Origin: Streptomyces erythrochromogenes
GTDB taxonomy: Bacteria; Actinomycetota; Actinomycetes; Streptomycetales; Streptomycetaceae
Assembly: GCF_036170895.1 (NCBI RefSeq)
Contig: NZ_CP108036.1
Location: 1,612,001-1,676,000 of the forward strand
DNA: 64,000 nt
Direction: 5' to 3'
In this document: positions 25,701 through 34,329 of the stretch, in pieces
Position numbering within the stretch: position 1 is the stretch's first letter
How the letters are laid out: each line of letters starts with the position of its first letter
The notes under the pieces: model-generated
Told to the model about the DNA's origin: nothing
Seen by the model: the letters and a program-made list of their open reading frames with translations, nothing else
Database searches by the model: none
Position numbers and translations under genes: made by a program

Positions 25701-26900
25701 ATGAACGCAGGGGTCCCGCAGGACCGACCGGAACGGGCCTACGACGTCGTGCTCTTCGGCGCCACCGGGTTCGTGGGGGCGCTGACCGCGGAATACCTCG
25801 CCGCGCACGCGCCCGCCGGCTGCCGGTGGGCCCTCGCCGGCCGGGACCTCGCGAAGCTGGAGCGGCTGCGCGAACGGCTGGCCTCGATCGATCCGGCGTG
25901 CGCCACGCTGCCGCTGCTGCGGGCCGACGCCCAGGACGCCGCCGCCGTACGCGAACTGGCCGCGTCCACCCGGGTGCTGGCCACGACCGTGGGACCGTAC
26001 GTCTGGTACGGGGCCGGGCTCGTGGCCGCCTGCACCGAGGCGGGCACGGACTACGTGGACCTCACCGGCGAGCCGGAGTTCGTGGACCGGATGTACGTGG
26101 AGCACGACGCGCGGGCCCGCGAGACCGGCGCCCGGCTCGTGCACGCCTGCGGCTTCGACTCGATCCCGGCCGACCTCGGCGCGTACTTCACGGTCCGGCA
26201 GCTGCCGGAGGGGGTCCCGCTGACGGTCGACGGGTTCATGCGGTCCAACGCCTTCTTCTCCGGCGGGACCCTGGCCTCCGCGCTGACCGCGCTGGGCCGC
26301 GGCCCCCAGACCCTGGCGGCCGCGCACGCCCGCCGCCTGCACGAGCCCCGGCTGCGGGGGCGGCGGGCACGCGGCCCGCTGGGCGTGCCGCGGTTCAGCC
26401 GTGAGACCGGCACCTGGGCGCTCCCGCTGCCCTCGCTGGACCCGCGGATCGTGACCCGGTCGGCGGCCGCGCTGGAGCGCTACGGCCCGGACTTCCGCTA
26501 CCGGCACTACGCCTCCGTCAAGCACCTGCCCGTCGCACTGGGCGGCACGGCGGCGGTCGGCGCGACGGCGGCCCTGGCACAGGTACCGCCGGCCCGGCGG
26601 TGGCTCATGAACCGCTGGGAGCCCGGCCGGGGGCCGGACGCGGAGCGGCGGGCGCGCAGCTGGTTCACCGTGCGGTTCGTGGGCGAGGGCGGCGGCCGGC
26701 GCGTGCTCACCGAGGTGTCGGGCGGCGACCCGGGCTACGGCGAGACGGCGAAGATGCTGGCGGAGTCGGCGCTCTGCCTGGCCCTCGACGCCCTGCCGGA
26801 GACGGCCGGGCAGGTGACGACCGCCGTGGCGATGGGCGACGCCCTCATCCACCGCCTGCAGAAGGCGGGGATCACCTTCCGGGTGGCCGATGCCCGCTGA
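25701..26900 (+). CDS. Saccharopine-dehydrogenase-like / trans-acting enoyl-reductase family protein
   Basis: A 399-residue Rossmann protein starting VLFGATGFVGALTAEYLA. It contains ATTVGPYVWYGAGLVAAC, CTEAGTDYVDLTGEP and HACGFDSIPADLGAYF. This pattern is that of the saccharopine dehydrogenase NADP-binding family, whose actinobacterial members include trans-acting enoyl reductases of lipid synthesis. A hydrophobic stretch near 290-310 may touch the membrane. A GGAGGAG ribosome-binding site lies before the ATG at 25701, and TAGCCT about 30 bp upstream may be the -10 box. It converges on the endonuclease V gene with a 9-bp gap. Confidence 0.88.
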   Translation: MNAGVPQDRPERAYDVVLFGATGFVGALTAEYLAAHAPAGCRWALAGRDLAKLERLRERLASIDPACATLPLLRADAQDAAAVRELAASTRVLATTVGPYVWYGAGLVAACTEAGTDYVDLTGEPEFVDRMYVEHDARARETGARLVHACGFDSIPADLGAYFTVRQLPEGVPLTVDGFMRSNAFFSGGTLASALTALGRGPQTLAAAHARRLHEPRLRGRRARGPLGVPRFSRETGTWALPLPSLDPRIVTRSAAALERYGPDFRYRHYASVKHLPVALGGTAAVGATAALAQVPPARRWLMNRWEPGRGPDAERRARSWFTVRFVGEGGGRRVLTEVSGGDPGYGETAKMLAESALCLALDALPETAGQVTTAVAMGDALIHRLQKAGITFRVADAR

Positions 26901-26909
26901 CGGACCGGC

Positions 26910-27587
26910 TCAGGAGGCCTCCCGCAGCGCCCTGCGGCACAGCGAGTCGGCGTGGCGGGTGGTCTCCGGGATCCGGAAGCGAGGGCTCAGGGCCAGGGCG
27001 TGCGCGCAGGCGTTGTCGAGCGAGACCCTGTGCCCGACGGAGACGTACACCGGCTTGATCGCGTCCTGAGTGCGCAGTGCCCGCCCGACCTCGGCGCCGT
27101 CGGCGGCGACCAGCGTGGAGGCGTCGCCCCGCCGGGTGCCCGGCTCCTCGTAGGTGAAGGTGAACGGGTTCTTCGCGACGCCGATGGACGGGAGCCCGGT
27201 GACCACCCCGAGGTGGCACGCGAGGCCGAAGCCGCGGGGGTGGGCGAGGCCGTAGCCGTCGCAGACCACGAGGCCGGGCTCGGCGGTCAGGGCGTCCAGG
27301 GCGGCCAGTACGGTCGGCAGCTCGCGGAAGGCGAGCAGCCCCGGCACGTAGGGGAAGCTGACGTGCCCGACGGCGGTGGCCTCCTCGACGACCTCCAGGG
27401 TGGCGGCGTCGAGCACCACGGCCGCGGCGGCTACCAGGTCGCGCGTGTCGTCGTAGGCGACGTCCACGCCGGCCACGAGCCCGCGGCCGGGCGGGGGGCC
27501 GGGCTCGTCGAGCACGACGTGATGGCGCAGTTCGTCCTGTATCGCCCGGGCCTCGGCCTCGTCGGCGGGGGTCTTCACACTCGTCAT
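26910..27587 (-). CDS. nfi: Endonuclease V (deoxyinosine 3'-endonuclease)
   Basis: A 225-residue DNA repair nuclease that cuts next to deaminated bases, mainly deoxyinosine. Family landmarks are VAGVDVAYDD (first metal-binding Asp), YVPGLLAFRELP, VCDGYGLAHPRGFGLACHLGV and GVAKNPF. The start at 27587 is only 26 bp from the divergent YciI start, so the two share a very compact promoter region. Confidence 0.94.
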   Translation of the reverse strand: MTSVKTPADEAEARAIQDELRHHVVLDEPGPPPGRGLVAGVDVAYDDTRDLVAAAAVVLDAATLEVVEEATAVGHVSFPYVPGLLAFRELPTVLAALDALTAEPGLVVCDGYGLAHPRGFGLACHLGVVTGLPSIGVAKNPFTFTYEEPGTRRGDASTLVAADGAEVGRALRTQDAIKPVYVSVGHRVSLDNACAHALALSPRFRIPETTRHADSLCRRALREAS

Positions 27588-27600
27588 GATGGACCGAGAG

Positions 27601-27606
27601 TAGCCT
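27601..27606 (+). promoter_or_regulatory. -10 box TAGCCT of a leaderless message
   Basis: TAGCCT ends 7 nt before the ATG at 27614. The 26-bp divergent spacer leaves no room for a normal leader. Confidence 0.55.
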
Positions 27607-27613
27607 GGCGATC

Positions 27614-27913
27614 ATGTTCGTCATGGAGCTCACCTACACCGCGCCCCTCGAAGCCGTCGAGGACGAGATGGACGCCCACATCGCCTGGCTGGACGGCTAC
27701 TACGCCACCGGCGTCTTCCTCGCGTCGGGACGCAAGGTGCCGCGCGACGGGGGCGTCGTCCTGGCCGGAGGGGTGTCCCGGGCCGAGATCGAGAAGATCG
27801 CGGCCGAGGACCCCTTCGTGGTCGCGGGCGTCTGCGCCTACCGCATCACCGAGTTCATCGCCACGAAGACCTCGGCGGACCTGGCGACGGTCCGGGAGAA
27901 CCCGGTCACCTAG
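27614..27913 (+). CDS. YciI-family protein
   Basis: A 99-residue ferredoxin-like alpha/beta protein: MELTYTAPLEAVEDEMDAHIAWLDGYYATGVFLASGRK with the conserved His and Asp of the YciI fold, then FVVAGVCAYRITEF. Members include small dehydrochlorinase-like enzymes, and many are uncharacterised. Leaderless start inferred at 27614; ATG at 27623 is an alternative. Confidence 0.88.
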   Translation: MFVMELTYTAPLEAVEDEMDAHIAWLDGYYATGVFLASGRKVPRDGGVVLAGGVSRAEIEKIAAEDPFVVAGVCAYRITEFIATKTSADLATVRENPVT

Positions 27914-28006
27914 GCCGCCTCGTCCGGACTTGCCGGGCTCGCGTCGTCCTGGGGACCGCCTGCGGCGAGGCCCGCGGCCGGACCTCCGGCCGGGGACGGC
28001 CGGGGG

Positions 28007-29095
28007 TCAGCGGCGTTCCAGCCGTGCCACCCGGCCCTTCTCCCCCGCCGCCCAGCAGCCTGTGTCGGCCGCGCAGTCGACCGTGTCGAAGGATCCCGCG
28101 TCCAGCGGCCGCCAGCTGCGGCCCCCGTCCGTGGTCACGTCCGTGCCCGTGGGCCCGACCGCGAGGGCCGTCCCCCCGCTGTACGGGTACCAGGCCGCGC
28201 CCGACCGGTAGGCCGGCGGCGGGGTCGTCGCCTGGCGCCAGGTGCGTCCCCCGTCCGCGGACACCGCCGCGGCTCGCGGGGAGGCCTGCCCGGTGCGGTA
28301 GTCGCCGCCCACGGCGAGGCCCCTCGTACGGTCCCGGAAGGCGAGGGCGAAGACCCCCCGTGCGGGATCTCCCGCCGGAACGGTGGATTCGGCCACCCGC
28401 CAGGTCCGGCCGCGGTCCGCGGAGTGCAGGACCCGCGCGGTCGCTGCGCCGCCGGTGGCCAGCCAGACGTCGCGCGGGCCGGCGCTGACCAGGCACTGGC
28501 CGCTCGCGGCGAAGCCCGCCTCGCCCGGCAGCGCCCCGGGCATGCCCTCACTGGGCAGCACCCGCCAGTGGCGGCCGCCGTCGTCCGTGGACAGGATGCG
28601 GAACTTGCCGTCCACCGGATCGCTCATGGCCAGCCCGTGGCGGGCGTCGAAGAACGTGAGGCAGTCGTAGAAGGCACGCGGGTCGGGGTTGCGGAAGGTC
28701 TCGGTCCAGGTGGCGCCGCCGTCCTCGGTGCGCAACACCCTGGAGGCCTCGCCCTCGCCGATGGACAGGGCCACGGCGCGTCGCGCGTCGAAGGCCTCGA
28801 TGTCGCGCAGCTCCAGTTGCTCCGCGACCGCGCCGGGCGGCGAGACGTCCTGCCAGCTGCGACCGCCGTCGAGCGTGCGCAGCACGGTCCCCTTGGAGCC
28901 GGCGACCCAGGCCGTGGAACGGCTGACCGCGGCGAGCCCCCGGAAGCGGGAGGTCTGCCCGGTGTCCTTGAGGGCCCAGCCGCTCGCGCGTAAGTCCTGT
29001 CCCCGGTCCTGCTCTTCGGCGTGCGCGGGGCCTGCGAGCACCCCGACCGCAAGGATTGCCGCGCACATGCCAATTCCAACATCCAGAAGTCTCAT
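28007..29095 (-). CDS. Secreted BNR/YCF48-type beta-propeller protein
   Basis: A 362-residue exported protein. A signal peptide (MRLLDVGIGMCAAILAVGVL, cleavage near AHAEE) is followed by at least six Asp-box repeats (DGGRSW, DGGATW, DDGGRHW, DRGRTW, DGGRTW, DGGRSW), giving a sialidase/YCF48-like propeller. No sialidase catalytic arginine triad can be recognised, so it is more likely a binding or assembly protein than a hydrolase. TAGCTT lies 8 nt before the ATG and no Shine-Dalgarno is seen. It converges on YciI. Confidence 0.85.
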   Translation of the reverse strand: MRLLDVGIGMCAAILAVGVLAGPAHAEEQDRGQDLRASGWALKDTGQTSRFRGLAAVSRSTAWVAGSKGTVLRTLDGGRSWQDVSPPGAVAEQLELRDIEAFDARRAVALSIGEGEASRVLRTEDGGATWTETFRNPDPRAFYDCLTFFDARHGLAMSDPVDGKFRILSTDDGGRHWRVLPSEGMPGALPGEAGFAASGQCLVSAGPRDVWLATGGAATARVLHSADRGRTWRVAESTVPAGDPARGVFALAFRDRTRGLAVGGDYRTGQASPRAAAVSADGGRTWRQATTPPPAYRSGAAWYPYSGGTALAVGPTGTDVTTDGGRSWRPLDAGSFDTVDCAADTGCWAAGEKGRVARLERR

Positions 29096-29490
29096 GGCGC
29101 CGGAAGCTAACGCACCGCGGATCCGCCCGTCCAGAGGGCGTCCCCGCCGCCTTCCGGGTCGCCCGGCCGCCGCCCCGGGGGGCCTCGCCGCCGCCCCCGG
29201 GCGCCCGGCCGCCGACCGCCGCACCCGCGCTTCAGCCCGTGCGTTGCGCCTGTGGAGTGAGCGACAACCGGCCCTTCTGAAGAGCCCCGTGGCCCTGCGC
29301 GGCACACCGTCCCACCTTCGCGCACTTCCGCCCACCCGGTCACTCTGTGCGATCACACAGGCAGGTTCCGGCCAGTCGGTGACACAGCTCACTCAAACGC
29401 CCATGCACGCATTCGCCGATTCCGGCGTCTATCGGGTTGCCGGGCCACACCCCACAGTCCGGCAGCAGATCCGCCGCAAGGGAGTGAGCC
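29096..29490. other. 395-bp divergent intergenic region
   Basis: Between the BNR-protein and SsgA-like starts. The left half is extremely G+C-rich (proline-codon-like runs) with no ribosome-binding site; the right half is less so and must contain the SsgA-like promoter. A short CTGTG/CACAG dyad occurs at 29345-29360. No gene is supported. Confidence 0.55.
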
Positions 29491-29907
29491 TTGATCACTG
29501 TCATCGAGCAGGCCGCGCAGGCCCGTCTGGTCGCCACCGCGCCGAAGGTCGAGACCGTTCCCGTCACCCTCTGTTACGACCGGGCGGATCCCTTCGCCGT
29601 TCGCATGGCCTTCCCCGCCCCGGCCACGCTGGAAGGTGTCGAGGTCTCGTGGACGTTCTCGCGCGAGCTGCTGGAGTCCGGGCTGGACCGCCCGTCCGGC
29701 TGCGGCGACGTGCGCGTGCGGCCGTACGACGGAGACCGGACCACGATCGAGTTCCACGCGGTGGAGGGCGTCGCGATCGTCCTGATGCTGACGGCCGAGC
29801 TGCACCGATTCCTGGAGCGGGCCGCGGCCGTGGTCCCGCCCGGCCTGGAGCACCTCTACCTCGACATGGACCACAGCCTGGCCGAGCTGATGCGCGACAC
29901 CTGCTGA
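29491..29907 (+). CDS. SsgA-family sporulation/cell-division regulator
   Basis: A 138-residue SsgA-like protein, a family confined to morphologically complex actinobacteria that controls septum placement and peptidoglycan maturation during sporulation. Conserved positions are visible: VPVTLCYDRADPFAVRMAF, WTFSRELLESGLDRPSGCGDVRV, IEFHAVEG, and FLERAAAVVPPGLEHLYLD. The start is TTG at 29491, supported by AAGGGAG 6 nt upstream; no in-frame ATG or GTG fits. The N-terminal TVIEQ suggests the SsgD-like group, with low certainty. Confidence 0.88.
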   Translation: MITVIEQAAQARLVATAPKVETVPVTLCYDRADPFAVRMAFPAPATLEGVEVSWTFSRELLESGLDRPSGCGDVRVRPYDGDRTTIEFHAVEGVAIVLMLTAELHRFLERAAAVVPPGLEHLYLDMDHSLAELMRDTC

Positions 29908-29935
29908 ACCCCCCTGTCCCCGCCGTAAATCGTTT

Positions 29936-29957
29936 GCGGGCGGCCGGGGGCCGCCCG
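29936..29957 (+). terminator. Hairpin after the SsgA-like gene
   Basis: A 9-bp stem, CGGGCGGCC against GGCCGCCCG with a GGG loop, about 30 bp beyond the stop, followed by TAGCTTCGTT. It could also belong to the leader of the ABC-F gene. Confidence 0.5.
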
Positions 29958-30078
29958 TAGCTTCGTTGACGCCCCATTGCCGTCGAACGGAGCAGGACGT
30001 TGCTCTTCTGAGGTCCGAGACACCGACCAGCGCGACCACCGCGACCACCGCGGTCACCGCGACCGTCAAGAACCCCCC

Positions 30079-30126
30079 GTGATCATCGACATCACGGCCA
30101 CGGTCGCCGTCCCGCCCCTGTCGTGA
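30079..30126 (+). CDS. Candidate 15-codon leader peptide of the ABC-F gene
   Basis: GTG...TGA encodes MIIDITATVAVPPLS, 71 bp upstream of the ABC-F start. It ends inside a perfect palindrome (30125-30140). Short leader peptides followed by hairpins control many antibiotic-resistance ABC-F genes by ribosome stalling. There is no clear ribosome-binding site, so this is only a candidate. Confidence 0.3.
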   Translation: MIIDITATVAVPPLS

Positions 30127-30140
30127 TCGCGTTCGCGATC
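30125..30140. promoter_or_regulatory. Perfect 16-bp palindrome in the ABC-F leader
   Basis: GATCGCG-TT-CGCGATC, 57 bp upstream of the ABC-F start. It could be an operator or an RNA hairpin in the leader. Confidence 0.5.
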
Positions 30141-30197
30141 CGAGCGTCGGCTGTCTCCCCGCGTTGCACGCACCACTCACGCAACCTGGAGGCCTCC

Positions 30198-31838
30198 ATG
30201 AGCCACGCCCCTGCATTCATCACCTGTTCCGCCCTGTCCTTCGACTGGCCCGACGGAACCCCCGTGTTCGACGGGTTCCAGCTGGCCGTCGGCCCCGGCC
30301 GTACCGGCCTGATCGGACTCAACGGGAGTGGCAAGTCCACCCTGTTGAAGCTGATCGCCGGTGAACTTACCCCGTCCGAGGGCCAGTCGTCCGTAGCCGG
30401 CTCGGTCGGCTACCTCCCCCAGACCGTCACCCTCGACACCGCGCTGCGCGTGGACGAGGCGCTCGGCATCCGCACCGCCCGCGCCGCGCTGCACGCCATC
30501 GAGGCGGGCGAGGCCACGGAGGCGAACTTCGCCGCCGTCGGCGACGACTGGGACGTGGAGGAGCGGGCCCTGGCCACGCTCGACCAGCTCGGTCTCGCCC
30601 GGATCGGCCTGGACCGCACCGTCGGCGAGCTCTCCGGCGGCGAGTCCGTCCTGCTGCGCCTGGCCGCACTGCTGCTGGACCGTCCCGACGTCCTGCTGCT
30701 GGACGAGCCGACCAACAACCTTGACCTGCGCGCCCGGGGCCGCCTGTACGCGGCCGTCGAGTCCTGGTCCGGGGTGATGCTCCTGGTCAGCCACGACCGC
30801 GAGCTGCTGGAGCGGGTCGACCAGATCGCCGACCTGCGCGACGGTGAAGTCCGCTGGTACGGAGGGAACTTCACCGACTACGAGGAGATGCTCGCCGCCG
30901 AGCAGGACGCGGCCGAGCGCATGGTCCGGGTCGCGGAGGCCGACGTACAGCGGCAGAAGCGCGAACTGGCCGACGCACAGGTCAAATTGGCCCGGCGCAA
31001 GCGGTACGGCCAGAAGATGTACGAGAACAAGCGCGAGCCGAAGATCGTGATGGGCGCCCGCAAGCGTGCGGCACAGGAATCGGCCGGCAAGCACCGGATC
31101 ATGCACACCGAGAAGCTGGCCCAGGCGAAGGAGCGGCTGGACCAGGCGGTGGAGGCGGTCCGCGACGACGCCGAGATCCGCATCGAACTGCCCGCGACCC
31201 TGGTCCCGCCGGGGCGGCGCGTCCTGACTCTCAGCGATGTGCACCTGCCGCACGGGGGCCGCGTACGGGGCGAGTGGGAGCTCCGGGGCCCGGAGCGGAT
31301 CGCGCTGGTGGGCCGCAACGGCTCGGGGAAGACCACGCTGCTCCGCACGATCGCGGGGCAGCTAGCACCGGAGTCCGGGACGGCCGAGACCCATGTGACC
31401 ACGCGGTTCCTGCCGCAGCGGCTGGACGTGCTGGACGAGGACCGCTCGGTCGTGGAGAACGTGGCGCGGTTCGCCCCGCAGGCCACCAACAACCTGATCC
31501 GGGCCCGGCTCGCGCACTTCCTCTTCCGGGGCGGGCGGGCGGACCGGCCGGCCGGCACCCTGTCGGGCGGCGAGCGGTTCCGGGCGGCACTGGCGGCGCT
31601 GCTTCTGGCGGAGCCCGCCCCGCAGCTCCTCATGCTGGACGAGCCGACGAACAACCTCGACCTGTCGAGCGTGCGGCAGCTGACCGACGCGCTGGAGTCG
31701 TACCAGGGCGCGCTCGTGGTGGCGAGCCACGACGTGCCGTTCCTGGAGTCGATCGGGGTGACGCGCTGGCTCCTGCTGGACGGCGAGCTGCGGCCGACCA
31801 CGGCCGAGGAGGTCCGGGAGGCGCTGTGGCACGGCTGA
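30198..31838 (+). CDS. ABC-F family ATP-binding protein
   Basis: A 546-residue soluble protein with two ABC ATPase domains and no membrane segment. Walker A motifs are GLNGSGKST (about 40-48) and GRNGSGKTT; signatures are LSGGES and LSGGER; Walker B appears as LLLDEPTNNLD and LMLDEPTNNLD. The domains are joined by a charged linker (KRELADAQVKLARRKRYGQKM). ABC-F proteins act on the ribosome, as translation factors or in antibiotic protection. The ATG at 30198 follows GGAGGCCTCC. The leader contains a short ORF and a palindrome, which fits regulated resistance-type members. Confidence 0.92.
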   Translation: MSHAPAFITCSALSFDWPDGTPVFDGFQLAVGPGRTGLIGLNGSGKSTLLKLIAGELTPSEGQSSVAGSVGYLPQTVTLDTALRVDEALGIRTARAALHAIEAGEATEANFAAVGDDWDVEERALATLDQLGLARIGLDRTVGELSGGESVLLRLAALLLDRPDVLLLDEPTNNLDLRARGRLYAAVESWSGVMLLVSHDRELLERVDQIADLRDGEVRWYGGNFTDYEEMLAAEQDAAERMVRVAEADVQRQKRELADAQVKLARRKRYGQKMYENKREPKIVMGARKRAAQESAGKHRIMHTEKLAQAKERLDQAVEAVRDDAEIRIELPATLVPPGRRVLTLSDVHLPHGGRVRGEWELRGPERIALVGRNGSGKTTLLRTIAGQLAPESGTAETHVTTRFLPQRLDVLDEDRSVVENVARFAPQATNNLIRARLAHFLFRGGRADRPAGTLSGGERFRAALAALLLAEPAPQLLMLDEPTNNLDLSSVRQLTDALESYQGALVVASHDVPFLESIGVTRWLLLDGELRPTTAEEVREALWHG

Positions 31839-31926
31839 CCGGCTGACGGAGCACGGCGTACGCGGGTCCCCTCCCCGCGCGAGGGTGAGTCATACAGGGC
31901 GCGAAGGTCACCCCGTGTGAGACTTA

Positions 31927-31943
31927 CGCTACAGACCGTAGCG
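31927..31943. promoter_or_regulatory. Dyad upstream of the XRE gene
   Basis: CGCTAC-AGACC-GTAGCG, perfect 6-bp arms, 28 bp upstream of the start codon of the XRE(DUF5753) regulator. A candidate autoregulatory operator. Confidence 0.45.
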
Positions 31944-31970
31944 AAACTCGGTCAGCGGGAGAGGGGAACC

Positions 31971-32822
31971 GTGCCACCCAGGAGCACACCCACCGCCAGG
32001 CAGCGGCGCCTCGGCTCCGAGCTGCGCAGACTCCGCGAGGAGTCGGGCACGTCGGTCCAGTGGGCCGCGGCGCTGCTCGGGGTCGACCGCACCCGGATCC
32101 CGAACATCGAGTCGGGCCGGATCGGCATCAGCGCCGAACGCGTCCGCACCCTCGCCCGCCACTACGGCTGCCGGCACCCGGAGCTCGTGGACCTGCTCGC
32201 GGGGATGGCGCAGGAGCGGGACAAGGGCTGGTGGGAGCGGCACCGGGGGGCACTGCCGCCCGGGCTGCTCGACATCTGCGAGCTGGAGCACCACGCGGTC
32301 GGGCTGCACACCGCGGTGACCACGCACATACCCGGACTGCTCCAGACCGAGGCGCACGCGCGGGCCGTCTTCGGCGTCGCCGACCCGCCGCTGCCGGAAT
32401 CCGAGCTCCAGGCCCGCCTCGCGCTGCGGATGGGCCGCCAGCAGGTGTTCGCGCGGGAGCGGCCGCCGCTGTACGAGGCGGTGGTGCACGAGGCGGCGCT
32501 GCGGATGCGGTTCGGCGGGCCCGGGGTGGTCCGGGAGCAGCTGGAGCACGTACTCGCACAGTCGGAGCTGGAGCGTACGACGGTCCGGGTCATTCCGTTC
32601 AGCGCCGGCGGCTTCCCGGGGTCCGGGCAGTCCTTCACGTACGCCGCGGCGGCGCTGAGCCGGCTGGACACCGTGCAGCTGGACAGCTCGCACGGCTCGA
32701 TGCTGGTCGACTCGGACCCGAAGCTGAGGCGGTACCGGGGGCTGCTGGAGCGGCTGCGCTCCCTGGCGCTGCCGGCGGCCGCCTCCCGCGATTTCATCCA
32801 CACCGTCGTGCGGGACCTGTGA
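31971..32822 (+). CDS. XRE-family regulator with DUF5753 domain
   Basis: A 283-residue regulator. An N-terminal HTH (RLREESGTSVQWAAALLGVDRTRIPNIESGRIGIS) is followed by a DUF5753-type domain starting at about 90 (GWWERHRG, LEHHAVGLHTAVTTHIPGLLQTEAHARA, then RVIPFSAGGFPG). In Streptomyces these are encoded next to small DUF397 proteins and act in development and antibiotic production. Here a DUF397-like gene follows. GTG start at 31971 with AGAGGGG upstream. Confidence 0.9.
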   Translation: MPPRSTPTARQRRLGSELRRLREESGTSVQWAAALLGVDRTRIPNIESGRIGISAERVRTLARHYGCRHPELVDLLAGMAQERDKGWWERHRGALPPGLLDICELEHHAVGLHTAVTTHIPGLLQTEAHARAVFGVADPPLPESELQARLALRMGRQQVFARERPPLYEAVVHEAALRMRFGGPGVVREQLEHVLAQSELERTTVRVIPFSAGGFPGSGQSFTYAAAALSRLDTVQLDSSHGSMLVDSDPKLRRYRGLLERLRSLALPAAASRDFIHTVVRDL

Positions 32823-32890
32823 CCGGGTCCGGGCCCCGGGCCCGTGTCATGGCCCTATGACCCACGGCCCACGGCCCCGAGGCCGACGGG

Positions 32891-32917
32891 GAGACCGAGG
32901 AGACCGAGGAGACCGGA
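32891..32917. repeat. 9-bp tandem repeat (3 copies)
   Basis: GAGACCGAG repeated three times (the last as GAGACCGGA), immediately before the DUF397-like gene. The last copy supplies part of its GGAG ribosome-binding site. Confidence 0.8.
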
Positions 32918-32924
32918 GATCGAC

Positions 32925-33155
32925 ATGACCCCTTTCGAGGCCGCTTCGGCCACCCACCGGGACCACCGGGACATCGCCTGGTCGGAGCCCTTCTGCAGCG
33001 AGGGCGCCAACTGTTTCCGCTTCGGCCGCGACGCCGCCGGTCGGGCGTACATCGGAACGACGGGCTCCGGTGCGCACGTGTCCGACTCCGTCGAAGCCCT
33101 CCGGGCACTGGTCTCGGCCGTCAAGGCGGGGGCGGCCGACCACCTCCTCGCGTGA
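32925..33155 (+). CDS. DUF397-like small protein
   Basis: A 76-residue soluble protein starting 6 nt after GGAG. Its pattern (WSEPFCSEGANCFRFGRDAAGRAYIG, then ALRALVSAVKAG) is a diverged version of the DUF397 layout, in which a CVEVA-like strand and a final FL..VKAG helix are conserved. Such proteins are the usual partners of DUF5753 XRE regulators, and one is the immediate upstream gene. Confidence 0.6.
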   Translation: MTPFEAASATHRDHRDIAWSEPFCSEGANCFRFGRDAAGRAYIGTTGSGAHVSDSVEALRALVSAVKAGAADHLLA

Positions 33156-33263
33156 TTTTGCCCTTTCGTTTCCCCTTCGAGGCCCTCTCAAACTGCACAA
33201 ATAACCGGACGTAACCGGACATAGGTACGCCGAGGGCTTGGCTGGCCTTGATGTCAGGCTTAA

Positions 33264-33293
33264 CCTACGACTCCGTAGGCTACGGAACCGTAG
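33264..33293. promoter_or_regulatory. Two adjacent palindromes upstream of the desaturase
   Basis: CCTACG-ACTC-CGTAGG (33264-33279) directly followed by CTACGG-AA-CCGTAG (33280-33293), 28 bp before the desaturase start. They share the half-site CCGTAG. This looks like a double operator for a dimeric repressor, most likely of TetR type. Upstream lies a doubled TAACCGGAC (about 33202-33220). Confidence 0.65.
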
Positions 33294-33321
33294 GTAATTC
33301 GCTTTGCACCCAGGAGTACCC

Positions 33322-34293
33322 GTGACGATCACCTCTCCCCACCTCGGCAGCTCGGAGGCGTGGACCGACGCCAAGCTGCTGTACGCGCTGGAAGAGGTGG
33401 TCGAAAAGGAGCTCAACCGCCACCTGCAGGTCACCAAGGACTGGATGCCCCACGAGTACGTTCCGTGGAGCGAGGGCCGGAACTTCCCGGGCTTCTTCGA
33501 GGACGGCGAGGCCTGGGACCCGCAGCAGTCCAAGGTCACCGACATCGGCAAGATCGCGCTGGTCGTGAACCTGCTGACCGAGGACAACCTCCCCAGCTAC
33601 CACCACGAGATCGCGACGCTCTTCGGGCGCAACGGCGCGTGGGGCACCTGGGTGCACCGCTGGACGGCCGAGGAGGGCCGCCACGGCATCGTGATGCGCG
33701 ACTACCTGCTGGCCTCGCGCGCCGTGGACCCGGACAAGCTGGAAGCGTTCCGCATGCAGCACATGTCGGAGGGCTTCGAGTCCGACAACCGCCACTCGAT
33801 GCTGCACTCGGTGGCGTACGTGGCCTTCCAGGAGCTCGCCACGCGCATCTCGCACCGCAACACCGGCCACCAGTCCGGTGACCCGGTCTGCGACCGCATG
33901 CTGGCGCGCATCGCGCAGGACGAGAACCTGCACATGATCTTCTACCGCAACCTGCTGGGCGCGGCCTTCGAGCTCGCCCCGGACCTGACCATGCAGGCGG
34001 TGCGGGACGTCGTCGTCAACTTCCGGATGCCCGGACACGGCATGCCCGGTTTCGAGCGGATGGCCGCGCAGATGGCCATCGGCGGCGTCTACAACCTGCG
34101 GATCCACCACGACGACGTACTGGCGCCGGTCCTCCGCTTCCTCAAGGTCATGGACATCGCCGGCCTCGGCCCGGAGGGCCAGAAGGCCCAGGACGAGCTC
34201 GGCCTGTTCATGGACGGCCTGAACACCGAGGCCACGAAGTTCGACGAGAAGCTGGCCGCCCGCGCCGCGCGCCTCGCGGCCCGCAAGGGCTGA
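33322..34293 (+). CDS. desA: Acyl-ACP desaturase (soluble di-iron type)
   Basis: A 323-residue soluble ferritin-like desaturase that introduces a double bond into acyl-ACP. The di-iron ligands are visible as two ExxH motifs, EEGRH (near 118) and DENLH (near 205), each with the expected partner Glu region upstream. GTG start at 33322 with AGGAG 6 nt upstream; the TTG at 33304 has no such site. Tandem palindromes upstream suggest tight control by membrane-lipid status. Confidence 0.93.
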   Translation: MTITSPHLGSSEAWTDAKLLYALEEVVEKELNRHLQVTKDWMPHEYVPWSEGRNFPGFFEDGEAWDPQQSKVTDIGKIALVVNLLTEDNLPSYHHEIATLFGRNGAWGTWVHRWTAEEGRHGIVMRDYLLASRAVDPDKLEAFRMQHMSEGFESDNRHSMLHSVAYVAFQELATRISHRNTGHQSGDPVCDRMLARIAQDENLHMIFYRNLLGAAFELAPDLTMQAVRDVVVNFRMPGHGMPGFERMAAQMAIGGVYNLRIHHDDVLAPVLRFLKVMDIAGLGPEGQKAQDELGLFMDGLNTEATKFDEKLAARAARLAARKG

Positions 34294-34329
34294 CCGATTT
34301 CCGCCCGCTCGGGCGAGTGACGCCGATTG

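Noticed and set aside
28007..29095. Assignment of the BNR-repeat protein as a sialidase
   Set aside because: Asp-box repeats are present, but the conserved arginine triad and catalytic Tyr/Glu context of sialidases could not be identified.
29345..29360. CTGTG...CACAG dyad as a CRP-type site
   Set aside because: The spacing between half-sites is too short for the TGTGA-N6-TCACA consensus.
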